The notes under the pieces were generated by a model that was not told the origin of the DNA, made no database searches, and worked only from the letters and a program-made list of their open reading frames with translations. DNA of 15,692 nucleotides. It comes from JASFQI01 sp050115555. Lineage in GTDB: Bacteria; Desulfobacterota; DSM-4660; Desulfatiglandales; HGW-15. Every line of letters begins with the position of its first letter. Position 1 is the first letter of the stretch. The DNA lies in NCBI GenBank assembly GCA_050115555.1, contig JASFQI010000087.1, positions 1 to 15,692 of the forward strand. The letters run 5' to 3'. Positions 7,418 to 14,582 of this stretch are shown piece after piece. The position numbers and the translations under genes were made by a program.

Positions 7418-8623
7418 ATGCACTTAGAGCATTTGTTTACGGACGAGCAAAGAGCCATAAGAGACATGATCCGCAAATTTGTCGATACCGAGATCATGCC
7501 CATCCGGGGAAAACTCGAAGAAGACTATAACCTGGTGGAAAGCGTTCACCAGAAGCTCGTGGACATCGGCATTCAAAAGGCGGGTTACCCCGAGGAATAC
7601 GGGGGTCATGGGCAGGGTTCTATGATGACCCTGGGTATCATTTGTGATGAACTGGCCCGGGGCGATGCGGGAATCAGTCTGAGTGCCGGGATCAATGCCG
7701 GTCTCATTCTGGGGCCGGCCGCACACGCGGAAAATAAGGCTGTCCTCGATAAGTTCGCATCGGCCTTTTGTGGGGACAAGGTCAACTACGCCTGCCTGTC
7801 CATGACCGACTCCACAGGCGGGGCGGATACGGAAAACCCCGTGCTCCAGGGGCGAGGCATCGCAACCAGGGCCACGCTGGACGGGGACGAATGGGTCATC
7901 AACGGCACCAAGTCCTGGCCCACCCACGCGGGTATCGCCAGTGTGTACCTGACCATCTGCAATACCGACCCCAGCCTGGGAGAAGAAGGCATTGCCCTGA
8001 TTTATGTGCCTAGCGACGCCCCGGGGCTTTCCTTTGGAAAGCCCGAGGCCAAGATGGGTTTCAAGACCTCTGTCAATGCCAGCATTTTCTACGACAACGT
8101 GCGGGTTCCCAAGGAGTACCGCCTGGCAGGGCCGGGCCATGACGAGCATTTTTACAACGGGGCCATGTCTGGCACCCAATGGCACTCCTGTACCATGGCC
8201 CTGGGTGTCTCCCGCGCTGCCTTTGAGATCGCACTCGACTACACCAAGGAACGCAAGAGTGGGGGAAAACCCGTGAGGGAGTGGAGCCTGGCCGCGGGCA
8301 TGCTGGCGGAGATGGCCATGCGCATTGAATTGATGAGTGCTGCAGTGTACAACTTCGCCTGGATGATGGACCATCCGGAGCAATACGGGCCTCCGTTTTC
8401 TAAAACCATGATCTCAAAGGCCAGCGCCGCGAGGATATTCTGCTCCGATTCCGCTGTATGGATTGCCAATAAGGCGGCAGAACTCATGGGCTCCAACGGC
8501 ATCTCCCCAGAGTACAACCTGGAGAAATACCTCCGGGATGCAAAGATCCTGCAGCTCTGGCTGGGCGGTCAGCAGATCGCCCGGTACCGCGTGGTGAGAG
8601 GACATTACGATTACGTAGCCTGA
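7418..8623 (+). CDS. Acyl-CoA dehydrogenase family protein, divergent
   Basis: A 401-residue flavoprotein of the acyl-CoA dehydrogenase superfamily. The N-terminal helical part begins FTDEQRAIRDMIRKFVDTEI. The middle FAD-contacting beta domain has YACLSMTDSTGGADTENP in place of the usual TEP-x-AGSD stretch, then WVINGTKSWPTHAG. The C-terminal helical domain has ALGVSRAAFEIALDYTKER and GSNGISPEYNLEKYLRDAKILQLW. Where medium-chain enzymes carry the catalytic Glu (IYEG), this protein reads LWLGG, so Leu382 replaces it, and the alternative isovaleryl-type Glu position also looks non-acidic. It therefore either uses another base or acts on an unusual substrate, for example a cyclic CoA ester. AAGGAGG (7407-7413) supports the start. 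It lies between the HapK-like and AOR genes, probably in one operon. The superfamily is secure; the reaction is open. Confidence 0.9.
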   Translation: MHLEHLFTDEQRAIRDMIRKFVDTEIMPIRGKLEEDYNLVESVHQKLVDIGIQKAGYPEEYGGHGQGSMMTLGIICDELARGDAGISLSAGINAGLILGPAAHAENKAVLDKFASAFCGDKVNYACLSMTDSTGGADTENPVLQGRGIATRATLDGDEWVINGTKSWPTHAGIASVYLTICNTDPSLGEEGIALIYVPSDAPGLSFGKPEAKMGFKTSVNASIFYDNVRVPKEYRLAGPGHDEHFYNGAMSGTQWHSCTMALGVSRAAFEIALDYTKERKSGGKPVREWSLAAGMLAEMAMRIELMSAAVYNFAWMMDHPEQYGPPFSKTMISKASAARIFCSDSAVWIANKAAELMGSNGISPEYNLEKYLRDAKILQLWLGGQQIARYRVVRGHYDYVA

Positions 8624-8639
8624 CTTTTATGCAAAAAGG

Positions 8640-8676
8640 GCTTTGAGCCGGGAGCTGATTGCTTTCGGCTCAAAGC
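8640..8676. repeat. Long perfect hairpin between dehydrogenase and AOR genes
   Basis: The arms 8640-8655 and 8661-8676 form 16 continuous pairs (two G·T) around the five-base loop TGATT. The outer 11 pairs, GCTTTGAGCCG with CGGCTCAAAGC, are perfect. No T-run follows on the plus strand, while five A residues (8633-8637) precede it, giving a T-run on the minus strand. It may be an mRNA-processing or stability element that sets AOR expression apart from the upstream genes, or a minus-strand terminator. Confidence 0.6.
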
Positions 8677-8733
8677 GTCATACATGAAACATGCATTTTC
8701 GAATGGGCATAGACACATTCTTGGAGGGGTAAA

Positions 8734-10608
8734 ATGTATTCAGGGGGATATGCGGGAAAGATCCTGCGAGTCAATCTAAGCGATCAGAGTTTCAGGGTGG
8801 AAGATTTGCCCTTGGAGGCGGCCAGGGATTTCATCGGCGGCGCCGGTTTTGCCATCAAGTACCTTTTTGATGAGTTGAAACCACAGACGGACCCCCTTGG
8901 CCCGGAGAACAAGCTCATCTTTTCAGTAGGCCCCTTTACGGGGACCACGGTCCCCTGTGCCAGCCGCATGGCTGTAACGGCAAAATCGCCGCTGACCGGC
9001 GCCGTGGGCGTAGCCCTGACGGGCGGGTACCTGCCGGCGGAACTGAAGTTCGCAGGTTTTGATATGCTCGTCATAGAGGGCAAGGCCGAAAAGCCCACCT
9101 ATTTGTGGATCAAGGACGGCACGGTGAAATTTCGTCCTGCGGGCAAGGCCTGGGGCACGAGGACTGGCGATTGTCAGCAGATTATCAAGAACGAGCTGGC
9201 AGACCAAAACGTCCGGATCGCCTGTATCGGGCCTGCGGGTGAGAATTTGAGCAAGCTCTCCTGCATCGTCAATGAAAGAAGAGCGGCTGGTCGCAAGGGT
9301 CTGGGCGCGGTCATGGGGTCTAAAAACCTCAAGGCCATCGCCGTTCGGGGAACGGGGACGGTCCCCATTGCCGATGAAGAGAAATTTAAGGCGGCGCGGG
9401 CCGATATGCTTAAATCCATGAAGGACAGCCCCATCCTCTACTCACAATTCTCCAATCTCGGTACCCCTATGGTAGTGAACCATACCTGTGAGATCGGCAT
9501 TTTCCCGGCCAAGAACTTCACCGCCACCGGGGAGTTCACACCCGCTGAAGAGATCGGTGTTGCGGCCCAGGAGCGTCTCAAGTCAGGGAGTGAGCACTGC
9601 TACCAGTGTCCGGTGGGTTGTACGCAACTGAAGCTGGCCCGGACCGGCCCCTATGCAGGAACCCTGGGGGAACCCGAATTCGAAACGCTCTACTCCCTTG
9701 GAGGAGAGACCGGGGTGGACAATGCCGAGGCCATTGTAAAAGCGGATCGCCTCTGCGATGAACTCGGACTTGACACCATCTCGGCCGGGGTCACCATTGG
9801 CTTTGCCATGGAGCTCTTTGAAAAAGGTATCCTTGGCACCGACCAGACAGGTGGGCTGGAACTTCATTTCGGCAACCACGACGCCATGAACGCCCTGCTC
9901 CGACGCATGGCATTTCGCGAGGGCATCGGGGATATGCTGGCGGACGGTGTCCGGGCGGCGGCTGCAAAGATCGGCCAGGGAGCCGAGAAGTATGCCATGC
10001 ACGTAAAGGGCCTGGAACTTCCGGGCTATGATGTGCGGGGGGCCAAGGCCCACGGACTCAATTACGCCACGTCCTACACAGGGGCGGACCACAACCGGGG
10101 TTATGCCTTTCAGGAGATTTTCGGGATCCCGGTCCCCTGGGAGGTGGATCGGTTCAGCACGGAAAAAAAGGGCGTGTTGACCAAGTGGAACCAGGACGTC
10201 AGGTCCGCGACCTGTGATTGCGCAACCATGTGCGCCTTTCTCCTCGATATGGCCGTACCGGGCAATGCCACACAGAACACGGCGGCCCTGCTGGACGCGG
10301 TCGCTGGGATGACGTTCACACCCGAAGAGGTTGCAACCGTGGGCGAAAGACTCAATAACCTGGCCAAGGCCTTCAATGTGCGGGAGGGTTTTACCCGGGC
10401 CGACGACACCCTGCCCGAGCGGCTCATGACCGAACCACTGAAAGAAGGCGGCTCCAAGGGTCAGGTAGTCAGCAAAGAGGATCTAAAAACAATGCTGGAC
10501 GAATACTATGCAGAGAGGGGCTGGGATGTGGCCACAGGTGTCCCAAGCAGGGAAAAGCTAGGCCAACTCGGCCTTGGGTATGTCGCTGATCAAATCGGCG
10601 CCGAATGA
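8734..10608 (+). CDS. Tungsten-containing aldehyde:ferredoxin oxidoreductase family protein
   Basis: A 624-residue AOR-family enzyme, normally coupling aldehyde oxidation (or acid reduction) to ferredoxin with a tungsto-bispterin centre and one [4Fe-4S] cluster. The N-terminal domain is typical: GGYAGKILRVNLS, GGAGFAIKYLFDEL, SRMAVTAKSPLTGAVG. The cluster ligands are C289, C292 and C296 (CYQCPVGC) plus C500. The pterin/active-site motif DxxGLD is D342-G345-D347. The second motif reads DCATMC (495-500), departing from DxxGLC at Gly and Leu but keeping Asp and Cys. GAVMGSKNLKAIAVRG (191-206) is a family hallmark. GGAGGGG at 8723-8729 supports the start. Its N-terminus and context do not point specifically to BamB of class II benzoyl-CoA reductase. 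It probably recycles an aromatic acid/aldehyde pair or moves low-potential electrons for the hydroxylase. Family is near certain; substrate is unknown. Confidence 0.95.
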   Translation: MYSGGYAGKILRVNLSDQSFRVEDLPLEAARDFIGGAGFAIKYLFDELKPQTDPLGPENKLIFSVGPFTGTTVPCASRMAVTAKSPLTGAVGVALTGGYLPAELKFAGFDMLVIEGKAEKPTYLWIKDGTVKFRPAGKAWGTRTGDCQQIIKNELADQNVRIACIGPAGENLSKLSCIVNERRAAGRKGLGAVMGSKNLKAIAVRGTGTVPIADEEKFKAARADMLKSMKDSPILYSQFSNLGTPMVVNHTCEIGIFPAKNFTATGEFTPAEEIGVAAQERLKSGSEHCYQCPVGCTQLKLARTGPYAGTLGEPEFETLYSLGGETGVDNAEAIVKADRLCDELGLDTISAGVTIGFAMELFEKGILGTDQTGGLELHFGNHDAMNALLRRMAFREGIGDMLADGVRAAAAKIGQGAEKYAMHVKGLELPGYDVRGAKAHGLNYATSYTGADHNRGYAFQEIFGIPVPWEVDRFSTEKKGVLTKWNQDVRSATCDCATMCAFLLDMAVPGNATQNTAALLDAVAGMTFTPEEVATVGERLNNLAKAFNVREGFTRADDTLPERLMTEPLKEGGSKGQVVSKEDLKTMLDEYYAERGWDVATGVPSREKLGQLGLGYVADQIGAE

Positions 10609-10657
10609 GCTCCAACAATTATATCAAAAGAGGCGATGGCGAGGTCGCTAAACGCTC

Positions 10658-11629
10658 CTAGCCCCTCAATGCCCTTTGAATCAAGGTCTTGGCGATCTCC
10701 ACCTTGTACGCGTTTTTGCTCAGGGGTTTTGCACGGCCCACTGCGGCCTGGGCGGCCTTTTCAACGGTTTCCGTATCCAGGGCCTTTCCCTTGATGGCGT
10801 CTTCCGCTTCCACGGCCCGATGGGGTGTGGGCGCCACCGCCCCCAGAAAAATCCGCGCATCCTCACAGACATCCTTTTTCATGGTGATGACGGATGCCGT
10901 GCTGACGATGGCAAAGTCGATGGAATCCCGTAAACGGAATTTCACAAAGTGCTGCCGTGCCTCCTCCGGGGGGCGCGGGACATGGATTTCCGTGAGGATC
11001 TCATCCGGCTCGAGGAAAAACCCCAGCGGGTGGTAGAATTCAGCGACAGGCACCTCCCGTACACCCTCTTTGCCCAGAATCCGCAACGTTCCGTCCATGG
11101 CCGCCAGTGCGACGGCCATGTCCGAGGGACAGACCGCGAAGCATTTCTTCCCCCCAAAGATGGCGTGATACCGGTTATCCCCCTTGGGAGCCAGGCACGG
11201 ACCTTTTCCCTTGCGAAGGCACTGAATCCTTCCGCCCATCGAATGCGGGTAGCGATAGTACCAGCACCGGGTGTCCTGGCATAGATTCCCGCCCACGGTC
11301 CCCATGTTTCGGATTTCGGGACTGGCAACAGACTCCGCCGCCCGGGCGAGGGAGCCATAGTGCTCTCGTATCAGAGGGGACTGCGCGATAGGGGTCAGCT
11401 TTGTCAGGGCGCCGATCTTCAGCCCCCCTTCTTGTGCCTCTATCGTGTCGAGACCGGGGACCGTTTTCAGGTTGATGACGGCCTCGGGCGGATCGGGAAG
11501 AATTTCTCCCTTCAAGGCACCGAGAAGATCCGTTCCACCGGCGATGAGCTTCGCCTTGCCCTGGAACTGTTGAAGAAGGGAGTGTGCGTGATCCAGAGAA
11601 GCGGCGTTGACATGTCTGAACGCTTTCAT
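10658..11629 (-). CDS. hcrB: FAD-binding subunit with 4Fe-4S loop, 4-hydroxybenzoyl-CoA reductase beta type
   Basis: A 323-residue FAD subunit of the xanthine dehydrogenase family, the third gene of a minus-strand operon. FAD-binding motifs are KLIAGGTDLLG (27-37) and GTVGGNL (110-116). Between them and the C-terminal domain is a cysteine-rich insert: C117, C122, C137, C145, C163 and C167. Such an insert is the hallmark of 4-hydroxybenzoyl-CoA reductase beta subunits, where it holds an extra [4Fe-4S] cluster that lets the enzyme run in the reductive direction with ferredoxin. The C145-C163 spacing looks longer than in the Thauera enzyme, so ligand assignment is uncertain. Its ATG (11627-11629) overlaps the TGA of the upstream Mo-subunit gene as ATGA, indicating translational coupling. 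It converges with the AOR gene, 49 bases away, with no obvious terminator between. Subunit type is secure; the exact aryl-CoA substrate is inferred. Confidence 0.85.
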   Translation of the reverse strand: MKAFRHVNAASLDHAHSLLQQFQGKAKLIAGGTDLLGALKGEILPDPPEAVINLKTVPGLDTIEAQEGGLKIGALTKLTPIAQSPLIREHYGSLARAAESVASPEIRNMGTVGGNLCQDTRCWYYRYPHSMGGRIQCLRKGKGPCLAPKGDNRYHAIFGGKKCFAVCPSDMAVALAAMDGTLRILGKEGVREVPVAEFYHPLGFFLEPDEILTEIHVPRPPEEARQHFVKFRLRDSIDFAIVSTASVITMKKDVCEDARIFLGAVAPTPHRAVEAEDAIKGKALDTETVEKAAQAAVGRAKPLSKNAYKVEIAKTLIQRALRG

Positions 11630-13902
11630 TGTGCTTTCCCTCTCTCTCGATCGCCCAATGCCTTTAAGATCTTGTCCGGCGTGAGGGGGTAATCGTAAAA
11701 TCGTTGCCCCACGGCATTGGAGACCGCCATGAGGATGGCGGCAGGACCCGGGGAGGTGGAGATCTCCCCCAGACCGATGGCTCCGAAACTTCGCGTCTGG
11801 AGCGGCGTTTCCAGGATTTCATTTTTGAACCAGGGGAGGTCGAGAGCGGTTCGCCACGTGTAGTCCATCATGTTCATGTTCATGATGTGGCCATTGTTGG
11901 TATCCAGCACCGATTCCTCAAAAACGGCGGAATCCACGCCTGCGGATCCGAGGGACCCGTATAGCTGTCCTTCAAGGGACAGGGGATCGATGATTCGGCC
12001 TACATCGCTGGCGCCGAGGGCCCGGGTCAGGTCGACTCGGCCTGTCTCCATATCCACGGCGACCTCCGTGAAAAGGATCAGAAAATTGGGCACGGAAAAA
12101 TCCGGCTCGAATCGACCGAACCCCATGCAGGTCTGCATCAGACCGATCGCCCGGCTCCAAGAGATGGACCTCTCCGGCGTATCCTTGACAAACACCGCCC
12201 CGTCCCGGGTCTCGAGATCTTCAGCGGCGGCCTCGAGCTTGGGTGCGGCAAGTTCGAACAATCGTTTCCTTGCGTCCTCCGCCGCCTTGATCACCGCAGA
12301 GCCCACCGCATAGGTCCCCCTGGAACCCACAAGACCGAATTCATAGGGGTTCAGGAGCGTATCGGGCGGTGTCACGTGGATGCGCTCCAGGGGAAGCTGC
12401 AGCACCTCAGCAGCCATTTTGCACAGGCTGCTCCGCTGCCCCATGCCGGATTCGGAAATCAGGACATGGATCACGGCCGTGCCGTCCGGATTCAATCGCA
12501 CATAGGCCTCGGATTCGTCTTCGCCCACATCCGCGTTTCCATGGACACCCACCCCCACGCCGATTCGTTGGGTCCCCTGGACGGTCGTGGGTTTCCCCCA
12601 TCCCTTCCACTTCTCTTTCCACCCAAAGGCCTCGGCGCCTTTATCGATGGCCCTGGAATAATCGTTCCCGCGACAGGTCCAGACATTTCCCTCCCGCCAG
12701 AGATACGTGTCCCCGGGCTTGACGTAGTTCCTTTTGAAAAATTCGACCGGGTCCAGGTCGGCCTGTTCCATCAACCCATGGAGGATCGGTCCAAAGGAGG
12801 ACTCGAGCTCCTGGCCGCCGAACCCGCGAATCACCCCCGAGGCACATCGATTGGTACAGACGAGATGGGTCTTGAGATCCCAGTTGGGACAGCGAAGAAC
12901 GAGCTGGGCCTCCCCACAGCCCACGGCGATCTGGGCCTGGGGCATGTCTGAGTAGGCCCCTGAATTAATGAACCACTCCCCGGACACCGCCGTGACGGTG
13001 CCGTCCTTTTTCATGCCGATCTTGCCGCGAAAACGAGACCCCAGCCGGAGGACAAAGGCACCGAAGTGTTCCTCCTTGGTGTAGCAGACCTTGACCGGCC
13101 TTCCGGTTGCCTTGGCGAGTGCGGCCGCATAGAAGAGCGGCTGGGGGGCGTAATTCTTGGATCCGAAACTACCTCCGCAATGCGTGTCAATGGCGCGAAT
13201 GTCCGGAAACCCCATCTTGGATTGCATGATAAACCGGTGCCAGGAGGCACTCTGTGTCCCCGACCAGACGGTCAATCTGTTTTCATCCTCCCATTGGGCG
13301 ATGACGCCGGGGGGTTCGATCGGCAGGGGATTGGCGATGTTTTCATATTTCACGGTCCCTTCATTGACAAAATCCGCAGACCTGAAGCCTTCTTCCACGT
13401 CTCCCATGACCACCTTGTCAATGGTCTTGGGCCCGAAGGCCGGGAAAGGCGGGACCCTGTTCCCAGGGAAGTCGTCGTGCAATTGAGGGGCATCCGGGTT
13501 CATGGCCTCTTCAACGTCATAAACCGCGGGGAGTTTTTCATACTCCACTTCGATCCAATCCAACGCCTCACACGCCTGCTCCTCGGTTTCCGCGGCCACA
13601 AGGGCGACCGCGTCTCCCACATGCCGCAGCCTGCGGTTCAGCACACCCAGATGCCTGGGCATGCCGGTCTTCCACTCGGGCACGTCCTTGTGCGTCAGGA
13701 CCGCCCTGACACCCGGTAGGGCCATGGCCCGATCCGTTTGAATATGGACGATATTGGCGTGGGGATACGGGCTCCTGAGGACCTTGCCGTAGAGCATGCC
13801 CGGTTGCTGGATGTCATCAATATACCTTGCCTTGCCCGTGACAATGTCCAGGGCATCCCTTCGCGGGGTCTTTTTTCCGATAAAGCGATAGTCCGTTGAC
13901 AT
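11626..13902 (-). CDS. Molybdopterin-binding hydroxylase large subunit (HcrA/xanthine dehydrogenase family)
   Basis: Starting at the ATG at 13902 the protein has 758 residues, the usual size for these subunits. The open frame runs 59 codons further upstream, but that part overlaps the 2Fe-2S gene and has non-protein-like composition. The N-terminal domain (GKARYIDDIQQPGMLYGKVLRSPYPHA) is the XDH a/b hammerhead. Molybdopterin contacts include GGSFGSKN (243-250), GFGGQE (360-365) and GMGQRS (486-491), and the catalytic Glu is likely E713 in FGAIGLGE. Together with the FAD/4Fe-4S and 2Fe-2S subunits it forms the Mo enzyme, probably removing a ring hydroxyl from an aryl-CoA reductively. It begins five bases after the upstream gene's stop. 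It is the second Mo subunit in the window and is not a copy of the one at 1-819. Family is certain; substrate is not. Confidence 0.92.
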   Translation of the reverse strand: MSTDYRFIGKKTPRRDALDIVTGKARYIDDIQQPGMLYGKVLRSPYPHANIVHIQTDRAMALPGVRAVLTHKDVPEWKTGMPRHLGVLNRRLRHVGDAVALVAAETEEQACEALDWIEVEYEKLPAVYDVEEAMNPDAPQLHDDFPGNRVPPFPAFGPKTIDKVVMGDVEEGFRSADFVNEGTVKYENIANPLPIEPPGVIAQWEDENRLTVWSGTQSASWHRFIMQSKMGFPDIRAIDTHCGGSFGSKNYAPQPLFYAAALAKATGRPVKVCYTKEEHFGAFVLRLGSRFRGKIGMKKDGTVTAVSGEWFINSGAYSDMPQAQIAVGCGEAQLVLRCPNWDLKTHLVCTNRCASGVIRGFGGQELESSFGPILHGLMEQADLDPVEFFKRNYVKPGDTYLWREGNVWTCRGNDYSRAIDKGAEAFGWKEKWKGWGKPTTVQGTQRIGVGVGVHGNADVGEDESEAYVRLNPDGTAVIHVLISESGMGQRSSLCKMAAEVLQLPLERIHVTPPDTLLNPYEFGLVGSRGTYAVGSAVIKAAEDARKRLFELAAPKLEAAAEDLETRDGAVFVKDTPERSISWSRAIGLMQTCMGFGRFEPDFSVPNFLILFTEVAVDMETGRVDLTRALGASDVGRIIDPLSLEGQLYGSLGSAGVDSAVFEESVLDTNNGHIMNMNMMDYTWRTALDLPWFKNEILETPLQTRSFGAIGLGEISTSPGPAAILMAVSNAVGQRFYDYPLTPDKILKALGDRERGKAQ

Positions 13903-13907
13903 CGAGC

Positions 13908-14423
13908 CTATTCCCCCTTTTTGGCGGCATCCAGCACGGCGTCCACCACGTGGTAGTAGCTGATGCATCGGCAGTAATGACCGGCCAGGGCCTCCTTGAC
14001 CTGATGCTCTTCCGGGGCGGGCTGTCCTTCCAGCAATGCCTTGGTGGCCAATATCATGCCGGGCGTGCAAAACCCGCATTGAAACGCGGAATGATCGATA
14101 AAGGCCTGCTGGAGGGGATCCGGTTTCCCGGTCCTAGGGTCCTGAAGACCTTCGATGGTGGTGATGTTTTTCCCGTCACATTCCACGGTCAGGGTCATGC
14201 AGGACAAAACGGGAACCCCGTCCATCAGAACCGTGCAGGAACCGCATCCCCCCTGGTCGCACCCGACTTTCGTCCCGGTGAGCCCCAGGGTGCGCCGGAG
14301 GGTGTGGGCCAGGGTGTGGGAAGGAGAGATCTGATGGGGCTTTTCTCCAATGGCCAATTCCCGGGGTATTCCATTGACATGGAAGACAACGGCCTCCGGG
14401 TTTTCCTGTTTGTGGGTTTCCAT
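13908..14423 (-). CDS. [2Fe-2S] subunit of the Mo hydroxylase (HcrC type)
   Basis: A 171-residue electron-transfer subunit with two [2Fe-2S] centres. The N-terminal plant-ferredoxin-like domain holds C55, C60, C63 and C75 (VGCDQGGCGSC). The C-terminal four-helix domain holds C116, C119, C151 and C153 (QCGFCTPGM and HYCRC). The helix motif reads CRCISYY where CRCTGY is usual, a mild departure. The chosen ATG at 14423 has AGGAG a few bases upstream; a GTG 33 bases earlier extends the frame but lacks such a site. It is the first gene of the operon, followed after five bases by the Mo subunit. Electrons would pass between its clusters, the Mo site and the FAD/4Fe-4S subunit. Very secure as a family member. 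Confidence 0.95.
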   Translation of the reverse strand: METHKQENPEAVVFHVNGIPRELAIGEKPHQISPSHTLAHTLRRTLGLTGTKVGCDQGGCGSCTVLMDGVPVLSCMTLTVECDGKNITTIEGLQDPRTGKPDPLQQAFIDHSAFQCGFCTPGMILATKALLEGQPAPEEHQVKEALAGHYCRCISYYHVVDAVLDAAKKGE

Positions 14424-14454
14424 GAAGGCTCCTGTGATAAAGGGCGTTTCAGGC

Positions 14455-14469
14455 ACGGGCCAGACCCGT
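14455..14469 (-). repeat. Small hairpin in the hydroxylase operon leader
   Basis: On the minus strand ACGGGT and GCCCGT pair around a three-base loop, six pairs with one T·G. It sits in the predicted 5' leader, 32 bases before the start codon at 14423. It may only be incidental structure; no T-run or ribosome binding site lies inside it. Confidence 0.3.
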
Positions 14470-14490
14470 TGAAAAATGGAATTTCGTGCT

Positions 14491-14520
14491 TGATCTTATT
14501 TTGGATCTAATTTAAGATCA
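14491..14520. promoter_or_regulatory. Probable GntR operator: dyad with three evenly spaced GATC cores
   Basis: TGATCTTA (14491-14498) and TAAGATCA (14513-14520) form a perfect eight-base inverted repeat with a 14-base spacer. A further near-palindrome, TTGGATCTAA (14501-14510), sits in its centre. GATC occurs at 14492, 14504 and 14516, exactly 12 bases apart. The dyad overlaps the -10 of the minus-strand operon. It also overlaps a weaker plus-strand promoter candidate, TTGATC (14490-14495), N17, TAAGAT (14513-14518), for the regulator gene. This layout suggests one site controlling both directions. Confidence 0.6.
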
Positions 14521-14545
14521 TAAAAAATGCGGGTGTTCCTGTCAA
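14517..14545 (-). promoter_or_regulatory. Sigma70-type promoter of the Mo-hydroxylase operon
   Basis: Reading the minus strand, TTGACA (14545-14540) is followed after exactly 17 bases by TATGAT (14522-14517), a perfect -35 and five-of-six -10. Transcription would start near 14510, giving a leader of about 87 bases before the ATG at 14423. The -10 box overlaps the right arm of the dyad at 14491-14520, which suits repression by the divergent GntR protein. Confidence 0.75.
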
Positions 14546-14582
14546 CCGAAAATTCCCTCCTCTCACTTTTTTTGAAAAAGGC

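Noticed and set aside
7424..8383. 319-codon minus-strand frame opposite the acyl-CoA dehydrogenase
   Set aside because: His/Gly-rich composition without motifs, and the plus strand encodes a recognisable enzyme with a good ribosome binding site.
8734..10608. Identification as BamB, the catalytic subunit of class II benzoyl-CoA reductase
   Set aside because: The sequence follows the generic AOR pattern including the standard N-terminus, and no other bam genes are present in the window.
13903..14079. 59-codon upstream extension of the Mo-subunit frame
   Set aside because: It overlaps the 2Fe-2S subunit gene, has Arg/Gly-rich composition with no match to the family N-terminus, and family-like sequence begins at the ATG at 13902.
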